Shown: positions 1-6,853 of the stretch, one piece after another
How positions within the stretch are numbered: the first letter of the stretch is position 1
Layout of the letters: each line of letters starts with the position of its first letter
From: Eubacteriales bacterium
Lineage (GTDB): Bacteria > Bacillota > Clostridia > Lachnospirales > Lachnospiraceae
Direction: 5' to 3'
NCBI GenBank assembly: GCA_030536565.1
Contig: JAUNPT010000076.1
Location: 1 to 10,705 of the forward strand
DNA length: 10,705 nucleotides
Made by a program: the position numbers and the translations under genes
Notes under the pieces: generated by a model
Database searches by the model: none
The model's input: the letters and a program-made list of their open reading frames with translations, nothing else
What the model was told of the DNA's origin: nothing

Positions 1-445
1 AATAAAAGTTAAATATAAAAGGGATGGAAATGAAACTTTATATCCATTTTTAGTATATGGCGATTCAATGGAAACTCAGATTGGCTATATTGGTGAAAAT
101 AATGGAGAATACATGGCTGAATCATTTATACAGAAAATTCCCGAGTCGTGGAATCAGAGTACACAGCTTGTGGCAGCTGTTACACATTATGGAGAAAGAA
201 ACAAGTATGTAGTACCAATGTCAAGCGTGTTCAAAGAAGGAGAACAGACATTTATATATGTTGTTTATGAGACAAGGAAGGCATGGGGAACAGAGTATAT
301 TCTTCATAAGGAAACTGTAAAAGTAATTGAGAGCAACGGGGAATATGCAGCGTTAAATTCTGTGCCGAAGTACAAGATATTAAAAAATGCAAAGAAAAGT
401 TATTATGATGGCATGCTGATTAAACAAGTTGAAGGACAGTGGTAG
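1..445 (+). CDS. HlyD/MacA-like efflux adaptor, C-terminal fragment
   Basis: The reading frame (codons from position 2) is already open at the window edge and has no stop before TAG at 443-445, so this is the 3' end of a longer gene. The visible part is about 147 residues; the ATG at 68 is internal and has no ribosome binding site. The protein has the look of the C-terminal beta-barrel and membrane-proximal domain of efflux periplasmic adaptor (membrane fusion) proteins: a VVPMSSV strand followed by an acidic turn and YVVYE, then a GTEYILHKETVKVIE stretch and YAALNSV. In such systems the adaptor is membrane anchored and couples an ABC or other exporter to the outside; Gram-positive versions sit next to MacB-like ABC genes, which would lie upstream of this window. 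A lipoprotein gene starts only 12 bases after the stop, so the two are probably co-transcribed. The family call is fairly confident; the substrate is unknown. Confidence 0.62.
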   Translation, partial: IKVKYKRDGNETLYPFLVYGDSMETQIGYIGENNGEYMAESFIQKIPESWNQSTQLVAAVTHYGERNKYVVPMSSVFKEGEQTFIYVVYETRKAWGTEYILHKETVKVIESNGEYAALNSVPKYKILKNAKKSYYDGMLIKQVEGQW

Positions 446-451
446 AGGAGG
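446..451 (+). promoter_or_regulatory. Ribosome binding site that decides the start of the lipoprotein gene
   Basis: A perfect AGGAGG directly abuts an ATG at 452 but lies six bases before the ATG at 458. Zero spacing is not workable, so the second ATG is the likely start. Confidence 0.7.
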
Positions 452-457
452 ATGATT

Positions 458-1789
458 ATGAAGAAAAAAATTATGGCAATATTAATGATTATTGTATGTG
501 TTGCGGCGAATTGTACAGGCTGCGGTCCATGGAATGACAGCTCATCAGATGGACTAAAGGTATATTATTGTGAAACAGCTAAATCTAAAAAATATGAGAA
601 GATTCTTGATATGTTTAAACAAATAAACAGTGATGTGCAATGTGAATTTGTAAAGTTTAATTCAGAAGAAGAACTTAATGAAAAGGTTGCACTTGATATG
701 GCTGGAAAAAATGGGCCGGATGTTATACTTTTATCGTCTGAATCACAGATGGATATAGATAAGGCTGTAAGTGGTGGGAAGTTAAAGGATATGAAGGAAT
801 ATCTAAACAGTGATAATTCATTAAAAGATGATAATTATCTTATGAATGTAATCAATGCATGTGTTGTAGATGGAAAGCAGTATGTAGTTCCATTTAATTT
901 TGATGTTAATTTATTCTACTATCAGGATATTGAGAAAGACGTTTTTAGTGATGTGGATGAGAAAACAGTATCATATTCTGAATTTATAGAATATCTTGAT
1001 AAATGTTATGATGAAATGTATACAGAAGATGAGGAATATATAACAATGACGTCTGTCAGGGCATTTTTTTCACAGAATTTATCACTGCTTACAACAATGA
1101 TGACTGATATGGGAATTGAACTTATAGATGGTAATGAAATTATTATTAGTGAAGATGAATTAAAAATGTTGTGTTCACTTGTTAAGAAGATATATGATGA
1201 GAACAAGTTGAAGTATAATCATTTTAAGTCAAATATGTCAATCAGTGAAGTGCATCAGCATATTAAAACATTCACGATGAATTATGAGGATGCCGTTTCA
1301 ATTTCAATATTAAACTATTATATTAAAGAGGGCGGCTTGGATAAATTAAAATTCGTATCAATACCAAGTAATAAAGGAAATGGAAAAACAGCATTTATAA
1401 CAGATTATGGAGTGGTTAGCAGTAAATGTAAAAATCCTGATAAAGCCTATAGATTACTAAAGTATATCATGGATTCTAAAAACGATTATTCAGACAGATA
1501 CTATATGTCGGTTAATAGAGATATTTTTGAGCAGAAAATAACAGCCCTTTCCGGGACAACGGACTGGATAATGTCAAGCGGCAAGGTATATCAGCTTGAG
1601 AAGTGGGATGCAGGGACAAAGGAAAAATTTGAAGACATAATTGGAAACATTCAATATGCATATATTAGAAATAATCATATTGAAGAAATATTTAGTGATT
1701 CTATGCAGAAGTATGTAGACGGAAGTTGTGATTTTGACAGATGCTATGAGGAGTTAATGAATAAACTGACATTGTATCTTAGGGAGTAG
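458..1789 (+). CDS. Extracellular solute-binding lipoprotein (ABC transporter family 1-like)
   Basis: The product is 443 residues, starting at 458 rather than 452 because of the position of the AGGAGG. It begins with a lipoprotein signal: KKK, a hydrophobic stretch at about residues 5-17, and Cys22 in a CTGC lipobox, where the usual Leu is replaced by Cys. A short Ser/Asp linker leads into a bilobed solute-binding fold: LKVYYCET as the first strand, a NGPDVILLSS strand-turn around residue 85, and a VDGKQYVVPFNFD segment near residue 135, the pattern seen in sugar-type (family 1) binding proteins that present substrate to an ABC importer. No permease or ATPase gene follows. It lies 12 bases after the efflux adaptor gene, an unusual neighbour for an importer component, so it may serve as an accessory surface protein of an export or signalling locus. 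Family call confident, substrate unknown. Confidence 0.75.
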   Translation: MKKKIMAILMIIVCVAANCTGCGPWNDSSSDGLKVYYCETAKSKKYEKILDMFKQINSDVQCEFVKFNSEEELNEKVALDMAGKNGPDVILLSSESQMDIDKAVSGGKLKDMKEYLNSDNSLKDDNYLMNVINACVVDGKQYVVPFNFDVNLFYYQDIEKDVFSDVDEKTVSYSEFIEYLDKCYDEMYTEDEEYITMTSVRAFFSQNLSLLTTMMTDMGIELIDGNEIIISEDELKMLCSLVKKIYDENKLKYNHFKSNMSISEVHQHIKTFTMNYEDAVSISILNYYIKEGGLDKLKFVSIPSNKGNGKTAFITDYGVVSSKCKNPDKAYRLLKYIMDSKNDYSDRYYMSVNRDIFEQKITALSGTTDWIMSSGKVYQLEKWDAGTKEKFEDIIGNIQYAYIRNNHIEEIFSDSMQKYVDGSCDFDRCYEELMNKLTLYLRE

Positions 1790-1805
1790 GCTGATTTTTA
1801 GGAAC

Positions 1806-2046
1806 GTGTTGTCAACAGTTAGCTTACATGATTTTATGGTGACAGGATTTAGCATGCAACCATATCTGTTTGATGGGCAGTGTGTTGAGGTGGTGGCATT
1901 TGAAGATTATAGTGTTGATAAGATAATTGAAGCCATTGAACGATTTAAAGTAGAGCCAAACACAAATAGTGAAAAATATACCAATTCAATGTTAATTTGA
2001 TACGAGAAAAACTTCTTATGTTGTAAGATTGAATAAAGAGTTATAG
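1806..2046 (+). pseudogene. Remnant of an S24/S26 (signal-peptidase-like) peptidase gene
   Basis: A short frame from a GTG at 1806 to TGA at 1998-2000 encodes 64 residues. Residues 11-30 (MVTGFSMQPYLFDGQCVEVV) match the shape of the catalytic-serine region of S24/S26 peptidases (GxSMxPxLxxGxxV; here Ser16). The general-base Lys and the rest of the catalytic domain expected 40-60 residues later are absent: after about residue 37 the sequence changes character and stops. A second open stretch in another frame (1996-2043) would add FDTRKTSYVVRLNKEL before TAG at 2044-2046, suggesting a frameshifted, unrecognised tail joined by an internal deletion. There is no good ribosome binding site before the GTG. 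S24/S26 peptidases of this short type occur beside export and peptide-modification genes, which fits the adaptor upstream. An alternative is a genuine small protein, but loss of the catalytic partner argues for decay. Confidence 0.5.
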
Positions 2047-2081
2047 CATACAAAAAATCTAAATAAAGAAGGGGATTTATA

Positions 2082-2558
2082 ATGGGAAAGCAAGAAGGGT
2101 ATATTACATATAGAATTTCTGATTTTGAAGGTAGTGGAAATGGTTCTGGGTATTATGATGAGCGTAAAGAAAAAATGGAAAGAAAGCAAAGTGCAAGGGT
2201 CTTGAGTTTGGTTTTGATAGGAATATTATTTTGCTTAGGTTTAACAACATATTTAGTTGTTAGAGAATTAAATTACAAATATGATGGAACAAAACAGACT
2301 GTGGAGTGTAATCCATCAAATGCTACGGTTTCATGGAGGGCACCCGATGATAGGACATACATAGTTGATATAGCATATGCATTTAGTGATGAGCATGAGA
2401 TTGATATATATTATTTGGGAGATGATTATGGACATGCAATTGTAATGACAAATTATAAACTTTGGTGCATATGTTATTTAGTGTTTGGAGGATTGTTCGT
2501 GGTTGTTTTATATTCCATCATAAAAACAATAAGACCGAAGAAACATGCAAATGTGTAA
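2082..2558 (+). CDS. Uncharacterised two-pass membrane protein
   Basis: The product is 158 residues and is preceded by GAAGGGG about 7 bases before the ATG. I do not recognise it with certainty. It has a polar Gly/Tyr/charged N-terminus (1-38), a transmembrane segment at about 40-60, an outside domain of about 60 residues (62-125) with alternating polar/hydrophobic strands, a second transmembrane segment at about 126-148 and a basic C-terminal tail (RPKKH). Such a layout puts both ends in the cytoplasm. The segment EIDIYYLGDDYGHA just before the second helix loosely resembles the VxVYYxPxxPxxA motif of DUF3592-type membrane proteins, but this is a weak resemblance. It stands alone after the decayed peptidase and before a convergent operon, so the context gives no functional clue. 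Confidence 0.65.
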   Translation: MGKQEGYITYRISDFEGSGNGSGYYDERKEKMERKQSARVLSLVLIGILFCLGLTTYLVVRELNYKYDGTKQTVECNPSNATVSWRAPDDRTYIVDIAYAFSDEHEIDIYYLGDDYGHAIVMTNYKLWCICYLVFGGLFVVVLYSIIKTIRPKKHANV

Positions 2559-2602
2559 TATTGATAGACTTCTGGGGAAGGTATTAGTTTATAGAAAAGG
2601 CA

Positions 2603-2633
2603 GTAATAGAGGTGCCTAATCCTCCTCTATTAC
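2603..2633 (-). terminator. Hairpin at the end of the AI-2E/dtd operon, possibly bidirectional
   Basis: A perfect 10-bp inverted repeat (GTAATAGAGG / CCTCTATTAC, 2603-2612 and 2624-2633) with an 11-base loop overlaps the last codons and stop of the 90-residue protein gene. On the minus strand it is followed by TGCCTTTTCT, a modest T-tract. On the plus strand no T-run follows, so action on the convergent gene is less likely. Confidence 0.5.
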
Positions 2634-2888
2634 CTGAACCTCCATATATCTGAAATCAATATGCTCAATAAAATTATCCTGATTAAAGCGAACCTTGGAA
2701 TGACGTTTAAATTCTGCAATATTTGAATCCAGCCAGATGGGTTCGCTTAAATCAAACTGGTAGCAGGCCTTACTGATTCCATCAAAAATCTTTTTTGTTC
2801 TGTTTAAAGTATCATCACCGTTTATAACAACGGTATCATTTAAGAGGTGGTTACCATCGTCAAATAATTTACACCAAAGTCGAAACAT
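2616..2888 (-). CDS. Conserved-looking 90-residue protein of unknown function
   Basis: The product is 90 residues, with GGAAGAA 6-9 bases before the ATG. No signal peptide or membrane segment is visible, so it is likely cytoplasmic. It is acidic at the end (VQVIEED) and has a compact mixed alpha/beta pattern: MFRLWCKLFDD, a TVVINGDDT strand-turn, an amphipathic helix TKKIFDGISKACYQFDL, then PIWLDSNIAEFKRH and a closing strand FRYMEVQVIEED. I recall no named family, although its regular pattern and position make a real gene very likely. It begins 33 bases after the dtd stop, so it is the third gene of that operon. Its function cannot be inferred from sequence alone; a link to translation quality control is only suggested by position. 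Confidence 0.75.
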   Translation of the reverse strand: MFRLWCKLFDDGNHLLNDTVVINGDDTLNRTKKIFDGISKACYQFDLSEPIWLDSNIAEFKRHSKVRFNQDNFIEHIDFRYMEVQVIEED

Positions 2889-2921
2889 AATATTCTTCCA
2901 ATCTGCTAATTTTAAATTAAT

Positions 2922-3368
2922 TTAAAAATCTCTGCTGTCCAGCACAATTGTAAATGGGCCATTATTTTCAAGATTAACCTTCATGTGGGCTTTGAAGCAG
3001 CCGGTTTCTACTACAGGCACCTGCTTCCTGCACAGGTCTACAAAGCGGTTGTATAGCATTTCAGCGTGAGCTGGGTCACCGGCGTGAACGAAGCTTGGAC
3101 GATTGCCCTTGCGGCAGTCAGCATATAATGTAAATTGACTTACAATAAGAAGTTCACCGCCAACGTCAGTTAAAGAAAGATTGGTTTTGCCATTCTCGTC
3201 AGGGAAAACACGAAGCTTTATAATCTTATCTACATATTTCTGAAGCATGTCCTCAGTGTCAGTTTCGCAGACACCAAAAAGAATTAGAAATCCATGTCCG
3301 ATTTTTCCAATAATTTTATTATCCACCTCAACAGATGCGTGGTTTACACATTGTATTACAAATTTCAT
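2922..3368 (-). CDS. dtd: D-aminoacyl-tRNA deacylase
   Basis: The enzyme hydrolyses D-amino acids (and glycine mischarged on tRNA-Ala) from tRNA, keeping them out of protein; it acts in the cytoplasm as a homodimer. The product is 148 residues, the usual length. The two active-site motifs are present: SQFTLYAD at residues 77-84, and NGPFT at 136-140, where family members have a Gly-Pro motif that rejects L-amino acids. The family-typical TGxFxAxMxVxL run is at 122-133 and the RPSF(x)HAxxPxxA region at 90-101. The start codon overlaps the stop of the AI-2E-family gene by one base (TAATG), and AAGGAG lies about 9 bases before it inside that gene, indicating translational coupling. The usual neighbour in many Firmicutes is a relA/spoT gene; here it is a membrane protein instead. 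Confidence 0.96.
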   Translation of the reverse strand: MKFVIQCVNHASVEVDNKIIGKIGHGFLILFGVCETDTEDMLQKYVDKIIKLRVFPDENGKTNLSLTDVGGELLIVSQFTLYADCRKGNRPSFVHAGDPAHAEMLYNRFVDLCRKQVPVVETGCFKAHMKVNLENNGPFTIVLDSRDF

Positions 3369-4516
3369 TAAATATTAACTCCTTTTTTTGCAAGTCTAAT
3401 TTCAGCACTTTCCTTAATAAGTGTGTATATAACAGCAAACAGTGGAATAAAGAAGATAATTCCAACAATTCCAAATAAGCTGCCGCCAAGCAGTGCTGCT
3501 AAAAATGTATAAAATGCAGGCAGGCCGACAGAGTTTCCAACTACGTGTGGATAGATAAACTGTCCCTCAAGGAATTGGATTATCTGATAGATAATTACGG
3601 AGAGTACTGCCTGCCATGGACTTATAAAGAGAATAAGCACAGCACCGATAAAGCATGCCAAAAATGAGCCAATATATGGAATGAATGATAAAACAGCTGC
3701 AAGTACAGCTACAAGGGCTGCATATGGAAGCTTTGCAATTGAAAATGCTATAAATATAAGAATTGCAATTATAAATGCTTCAATACACTGACCGGACAGG
3801 AATTTAGCATAGGTATCATTAATCAGCTGCCCTGCATGACACAGATGGTCAGCAATATCCCTGTTAAAATAAGCATAGAGTAGTTTCTTTGTCTGTGTTT
3901 CCAGTTTTCTTTTTGAGAGCAGCATATATATAGCTACAACAAAGCTCATGCACAGTGAAAAAACAGTGCCTGCTGCAGATGTAATAAATGTAAATATTCT
4001 GCCAACAATATCAAGGGTTCCGCTGGATATATTTGTAATCAGGCTTGTAATCTTATCTGTTGAAAATTGTTCCTGAAGCCACGAAATATCCATAAGCTCG
4101 TTGAGCTTGTCCTGACTTATGTATTGTGAAACATATGTGGAAAACTCTGGGATTTTTTTGACAATCTGTTCATATAAGCCTACCAGAGAAGACACAATTT
4201 CCGGGATAGCAAGAACACAGACCAGAACAATGACTAGAACCAGAGATATAATTGCAAGCAAAAGGCTTATAGAACGAATATGTTCTTCAGACATTTTCCT
4301 TTTAAGCTTGATGTTAAGTTTAAAAAACACTTTTTCATAAGCTTTCATAGGCACATTTAGTATAAATGCAATGACACCGCCTATGATTACAGGCATGGCC
4401 AGACCAAGCACGTGAAAAATTCCGTTTACAATGGAGTGAATATTTAATGCTGCCGCCAGAAGTGCTGCAGCTGCAATGAGTAAAATAATATTTTTTTTCA
4501 AACTAAAGTCTTTCAT
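3368..4516 (-). CDS. AI-2E family (PerM-like) membrane transporter
   Basis: The product is 382 residues with about seven or eight hydrophobic segments, all typical of the AI-2E/PerM family: an N-terminal pair of helices with a conserved proline-rich VPxKxYEK loop (about residues 55-62), a large soluble loop between about 110 and 170, then helices with the SFIPYIGSFLACFIGA motif near residue 278 and GNSVGLPAFYTFLAALLGGSLFGIVG near 330. Members move small molecules across the cytoplasmic membrane: E. coli TqsA exports AI-2, and others work as Na+/H+ antiporters, so the substrate here should not be assumed to be AI-2. GGGGG lies about 10 bases before the ATG. It is the first gene of the operon with dtd and has its own promoter and palindrome upstream. 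Confidence 0.9.
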   Translation of the reverse strand: MKDFSLKKNIILLIAAAALLAAALNIHSIVNGIFHVLGLAMPVIIGGVIAFILNVPMKAYEKVFFKLNIKLKRKMSEEHIRSISLLLAIISLVLVIVLVCVLAIPEIVSSLVGLYEQIVKKIPEFSTYVSQYISQDKLNELMDISWLQEQFSTDKITSLITNISSGTLDIVGRIFTFITSAAGTVFSLCMSFVVAIYMLLSKRKLETQTKKLLYAYFNRDIADHLCHAGQLINDTYAKFLSGQCIEAFIIAILIFIAFSIAKLPYAALVAVLAAVLSFIPYIGSFLACFIGAVLILFISPWQAVLSVIIYQIIQFLEGQFIYPHVVGNSVGLPAFYTFLAALLGGSLFGIVGIIFFIPLFAVIYTLIKESAEIRLAKKGVNI

Positions 4517-4536
4517 ATAAACTTATCCCCCAAGAC

Positions 4537-4582
4537 ACAATAATATAGGAATTATTGTACAGAATAAACATTTTAAATTCAA
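4537..4582 (-). promoter_or_regulatory. Promoter of the AI-2E/dtd operon with an overlapping palindrome
   Basis: On the minus strand, -35 TTGAAT (4577-4582) and -10 TACAAT (4554-4559) are separated by 17 bases. A perfect 8-bp inverted repeat, ACAATAAT / ATTATTGT (4537-4544 and 4551-4558, six-base spacer), covers the -10 box and the expected start point near 4547. This is the place and size of an operator for a dimeric repressor, though the regulator is not identified. Confidence 0.55.
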
Positions 4583-4604
4583 TAAAGAAATTGTAAATAA
4601 TAAA

Positions 4605-4682
4605 AATAAGTAAAAAATAAAAGGAACTGCACACCAATGATTTTAATAAAATCAAAAATCAGTAGTGCAACAGCTCCTTTTA
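4605..4682 (-). terminator. Rho-independent terminator of the phosphofructokinase gene
   Basis: Just after the stop, the minus strand reads AAAAGGAGCTG ... CAGTTCCTTTT, a long stem (arms about 4619-4634 and 4664-4681, one mismatch in the outer stem) with inner GTTGCAC/GTGTGCA and GATTTT/AAAATC pairings, followed by ATTTTTTAC. It also separates this gene from the AI-2E operon promoter. Confidence 0.85.
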
Positions 4683-4687
4683 TCTAA

Positions 4688-5911
4688 TTACATGTTTACA
4701 TTCAAATGTCTTGGAAGACCATCAACCATGATTGGTGAAAGCTCAGCCTGAATTAATGGTCTGATATAGCGGATAAGTTCGTCCGTTACATAATCATCAT
4801 CTGTAATCCATTCCAGAGGAACCTTCTTTTCAATGTTGGCAATGTCATGTACGTCATGAGTTTCTGTAATGCACATATATGGGTCATCAGAAATTCTTTT
4901 AAGTACAACAACACGTCCGCTCTCGCCTTCAAAGGCAGCTTTAACTGCAGCACCGCCAACATTAAATGCCTCAGTGATATCTGTACGGCTTGTCATATGT
5001 CCTGCACAACGCTGCATAGTTGATAATTCAACTGCACGTGTCTTAATTCCAAGCTCTGAGCCAATCTTGTTGGCTAAGAATTTAGCAGAGCCAGCCAGCT
5101 GCTTGTGTCCGAATGCATCAACGAACTCTACATGGTCTGAAAGCTCGAATACATAACGTCCATCGGCAACCTTGATACCTTCTGAAATGGCAATTACCAT
5201 TGAACGTCCCTTAGTGCTTACAGCCTTAACGTGATTCATGAACTGGTCAATATCAAATACCTTTTCTGGAAGATAAATCATATCAACCCCTTCACAGTCC
5301 TCACCTTTGGCTAAAGCAGCGGCAGCAGTAAGCCATCCTGCGTTACGTCCCATGATTTCAACAATAGTGATTGTTGGGTAATCATACACAAGACCATCAC
5401 GAATGATTTCCTTCATAGTAGATGCAATATACTTTGCAGCACTACCGAAGCCAGGCGTGTGGTCAGTTACAGCTAAATCATTATCAATAGTTTTAGGAAC
5501 GCCCATAAATTTGATATCGCTGTTTATTGACTTGCCATAATCAGAAAGCTTTTTGATTGTATCCATTGAATCATTGCCGCCGATATAGAAGAAGTACTGA
5601 ATTTCAAGCTCATTGAGCTTTTCAAAAATCTTAGTATATGTAGCTTCGTTACCTTCCACTTCAGGAAGCTTGTAACGACAAGAACCAAGGAATGATGAAG
5701 GGGTTCTTTTTAAAAGGTCAATGTCAATATCCGTCTGAATTTTATTAGACAAATCAACGTATTCGCCATCTAAGAGTCCCTTGATACCATGAATCATACC
5801 ATATACCTTCTTAGCACCTCTGTCTTTCGCAGTTTTGAATACACCGGCAAGGCTAGAATTGATTACAGCTGTTGGTCCGCCTGACTGGCCAACGATAACA
5901 TTTCCTGTCAT
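4688..5911 (-). CDS. 6-phosphofructokinase with pyrophosphate-type signatures
   Basis: The enzyme phosphorylates fructose 6-phosphate to fructose 1,6-bisphosphate in glycolysis. The product is 407 residues from the ATG at 5911; an in-frame ATG 11 codons earlier (5944) is possible but lacks a ribosome binding site, whereas GGAGG at 5917-5921 fits the chosen start. Visible motifs: N-terminal GQSGGPTAVINSS (8-20), YIGGNDSMDT (109-118), PKTIDND (139-145, with the catalytic base Asp), and MGRNAGWLT (187-195). Two positions that distinguish phosphate donors point to pyrophosphate: Lys140 where ATP enzymes have Gly (PGTIDND), and Asp114 where ATP enzymes have Gly (GGDGS). The metal-binding Asp of the same motif is Asn here (GGND), a variant. 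It stands alone with its own promoter and terminator. The donor is an inference from these residues; databases often call such proteins plain phosphofructokinase. Confidence 0.92.
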   Translation of the reverse strand: MTGNVIVGQSGGPTAVINSSLAGVFKTAKDRGAKKVYGMIHGIKGLLDGEYVDLSNKIQTDIDIDLLKRTPSSFLGSCRYKLPEVEGNEATYTKIFEKLNELEIQYFFYIGGNDSMDTIKKLSDYGKSINSDIKFMGVPKTIDNDLAVTDHTPGFGSAAKYIASTMKEIIRDGLVYDYPTITIVEIMGRNAGWLTAAAALAKGEDCEGVDMIYLPEKVFDIDQFMNHVKAVSTKGRSMVIAISEGIKVADGRYVFELSDHVEFVDAFGHKQLAGSAKFLANKIGSELGIKTRAVELSTMQRCAGHMTSRTDITEAFNVGGAAVKAAFEGESGRVVVLKRISDDPYMCITETHDVHDIANIEKKVPLEWITDDDYVTDELIRYIRPLIQAELSPIMVDGLPRHLNVNM

Positions 5912-5916
5912 AATAT

Positions 5917-5921
5917 CCTCC
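5917..5921 (-). promoter_or_regulatory. Ribosome binding site that sets the phosphofructokinase start
   Basis: On the minus strand GGAGG is followed by five bases and the ATG at 5911-5909. No comparable site precedes the upstream in-frame ATG at 5944. Confidence 0.75.
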
Positions 5922-5973
5922 AATTTTAATAAATATTGTAACAATTTAAAACAGTTACTTGTTTTGTTAATTT

Positions 5974-6002
5974 ATTTTACCATAATTTCATAAAAGGCAC
6001 AA
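5974..6002 (-). promoter_or_regulatory. Promoter of the phosphofructokinase gene
   Basis: On the minus strand, -35 TTGTGC (5997-6002), a 17-base spacer and -10 TAAAAT (5974-5979) preceded by TGG, an extended -10 element. The predicted start is near 5967, giving a leader of about 55 bases. Confidence 0.55.
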
Positions 6003-6068
6003 CTGATAGGTGCAGGAACATTTTAATGAATTTTAATAAACATTTTTGGTTATTCACAGCTTCATGTA

Positions 6069-6098
6069 TTGACGAAATATAACAGGACACACTAAAAT
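6069..6098 (+). promoter_or_regulatory. Promoter of the HD-domain protein gene
   Basis: -35 TTGACG (6069-6074), an 18-base spacer and -10 TAAAAT (6093-6098). The 240-base intergenic stretch 5912-6151 holds this and the divergent phosphofructokinase promoter; nothing else recognisable was found in it. Confidence 0.5.
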
Positions 6099-6151
6099 AT
6101 ATCAGGGACATATTTTTAACCCAAAAGTTTTATTGAGAAAAGGGGACTTTT

Positions 6152-6775
6152 ATGACCGAAACATCGAGAATGCCAGCAACAAGCAGACGAAGAAACTATA
6201 AGCGTTATATAAAAAAGCCAGAGTATGAAACCAGAAGTGAAAGATTTGGCAGTGCTTTAAGAAAGGGGCACGAAAAAAGAAATATATCAGCTCAGGAATA
6301 TAAAGAATTTATGGGGAATATAATGGATAATCCTGTAATAAATGAAATGAAGATATACAATCATCACAGCCATACCAGCTGTTATCAGCATTCTGTCCAT
6401 GTTTCATACTACAATTATCTTATATGTAAAAAATTAGGCTGGGATACCAAAGCGGCAGCCAAGGGCGGACTGCTCCATGATTTATTTTTATATGACTGGC
6501 ATGGGCACAAAACAGAAGAAGGGGAACGAATGCATGGTTTCGAGCATCCTACAAAGGCACTGAAAAATGCACACAGTAATTTTGATATAACAGAAAAAGA
6601 GGGAGACATAATAAAGAAGCATATGTTTCCATTAACTGTGACACCTCCAAAATACAAAGAATCCTATGTCATTGTTATGACGGATAAGTTCTGCAGCTTT
6701 GGAGAAGTGATGGATCGTTTTTTCAAAAGGAAGAAACGTGAGACATTTAAAAAGGGATATAAAGGAAAAATGTAA
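6152..6775 (+). CDS. HD-domain phosphohydrolase-like protein
   Basis: The product is 207 residues; AAGGGG lies six bases before the ATG. Residues 1-45 are strongly basic with many Arg/Lys, and no membrane segment is seen. The core is an HD domain: first His at 80 (YQHSVHVS), the His109-Asp110 pair in GGLLHDLFLYDW, further histidines at 128, 132 (HGFEHP) and 157 (KKHMFP), and a late Asp178 in VMTDKFCSF. This H...HD...D order supplies the metal ligands of HD-superfamily phosphohydrolases, which cleave phosphomonoesters or phosphodiesters, often of nucleotides. The C-terminus is again basic (FKRKKRETFKKGYKGK), which would allow nucleic-acid or phospholipid contact, but that is speculation. It is a single-gene unit with its own promoter; no terminator is evident before the next gene. 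The substrate is unknown. Confidence 0.85.
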   Translation: MTETSRMPATSRRRNYKRYIKKPEYETRSERFGSALRKGHEKRNISAQEYKEFMGNIMDNPVINEMKIYNHHSHTSCYQHSVHVSYYNYLICKKLGWDTKAAAKGGLLHDLFLYDWHGHKTEEGERMHGFEHPTKALKNAHSNFDITEKEGDIIKKHMFPLTVTPPKYKESYVIVMTDKFCSFGEVMDRFFKRKKRETFKKGYKGKM

Positions 6776-6792
6776 GGATTTACCATTTAAAG

Positions 6793-6821
6793 TTGAATAA
6801 ATATGCAGATTGTGGTATTTT
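6793..6821 (+). promoter_or_regulatory. Promoter of the Yip1-type membrane protein gene
   Basis: -35 TTGAAT (6793-6798), a 17-base spacer and -10 TATTTT (6816-6821) preceded by TGG, an extended -10. AGGAGG follows at 6840-6845, eight bases before the ATG. Confidence 0.5.
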
Positions 6822-6853
6822 GTAAATATATTATATATTAGGAGGAAGTAGGA

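Noticed and set aside
452..457. Start of the lipoprotein at the first ATG (452)
   Set aside because: AGGAGG abuts this ATG with no spacing; the next ATG at 458 is correctly spaced.
1006..1206. Minus-strand reading frame opposite the solute-binding protein gene
   Set aside because: It is Ser/Ile-rich low-complexity translation, with no ribosome binding site, fully inside a well-supported gene.
2021..2049. Promoter for the two-pass membrane protein (TTGTAA, 17 bases, TAGCAT)
   Set aside because: The -10 match is poor and no better pair was found, so the gene's promoter remains unidentified.
4119..4340. Plus-strand reading frame inside the AI-2E-family gene
   Set aside because: It lies opposite a clear family member and shows no domain of its own.
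4869..5156. Plus-strand reading frame inside the phosphofructokinase gene
   Set aside because: It is the antisense of conserved enzyme motifs, with no ribosome binding site or recognisable fold.
5939..5985. Possible Rex-type operator (TTGTTAA ... ) upstream of phosphofructokinase
   Set aside because: Only the left half TTGTTAA matches; the right half TTTTACC fits TTAACAA at too few positions.
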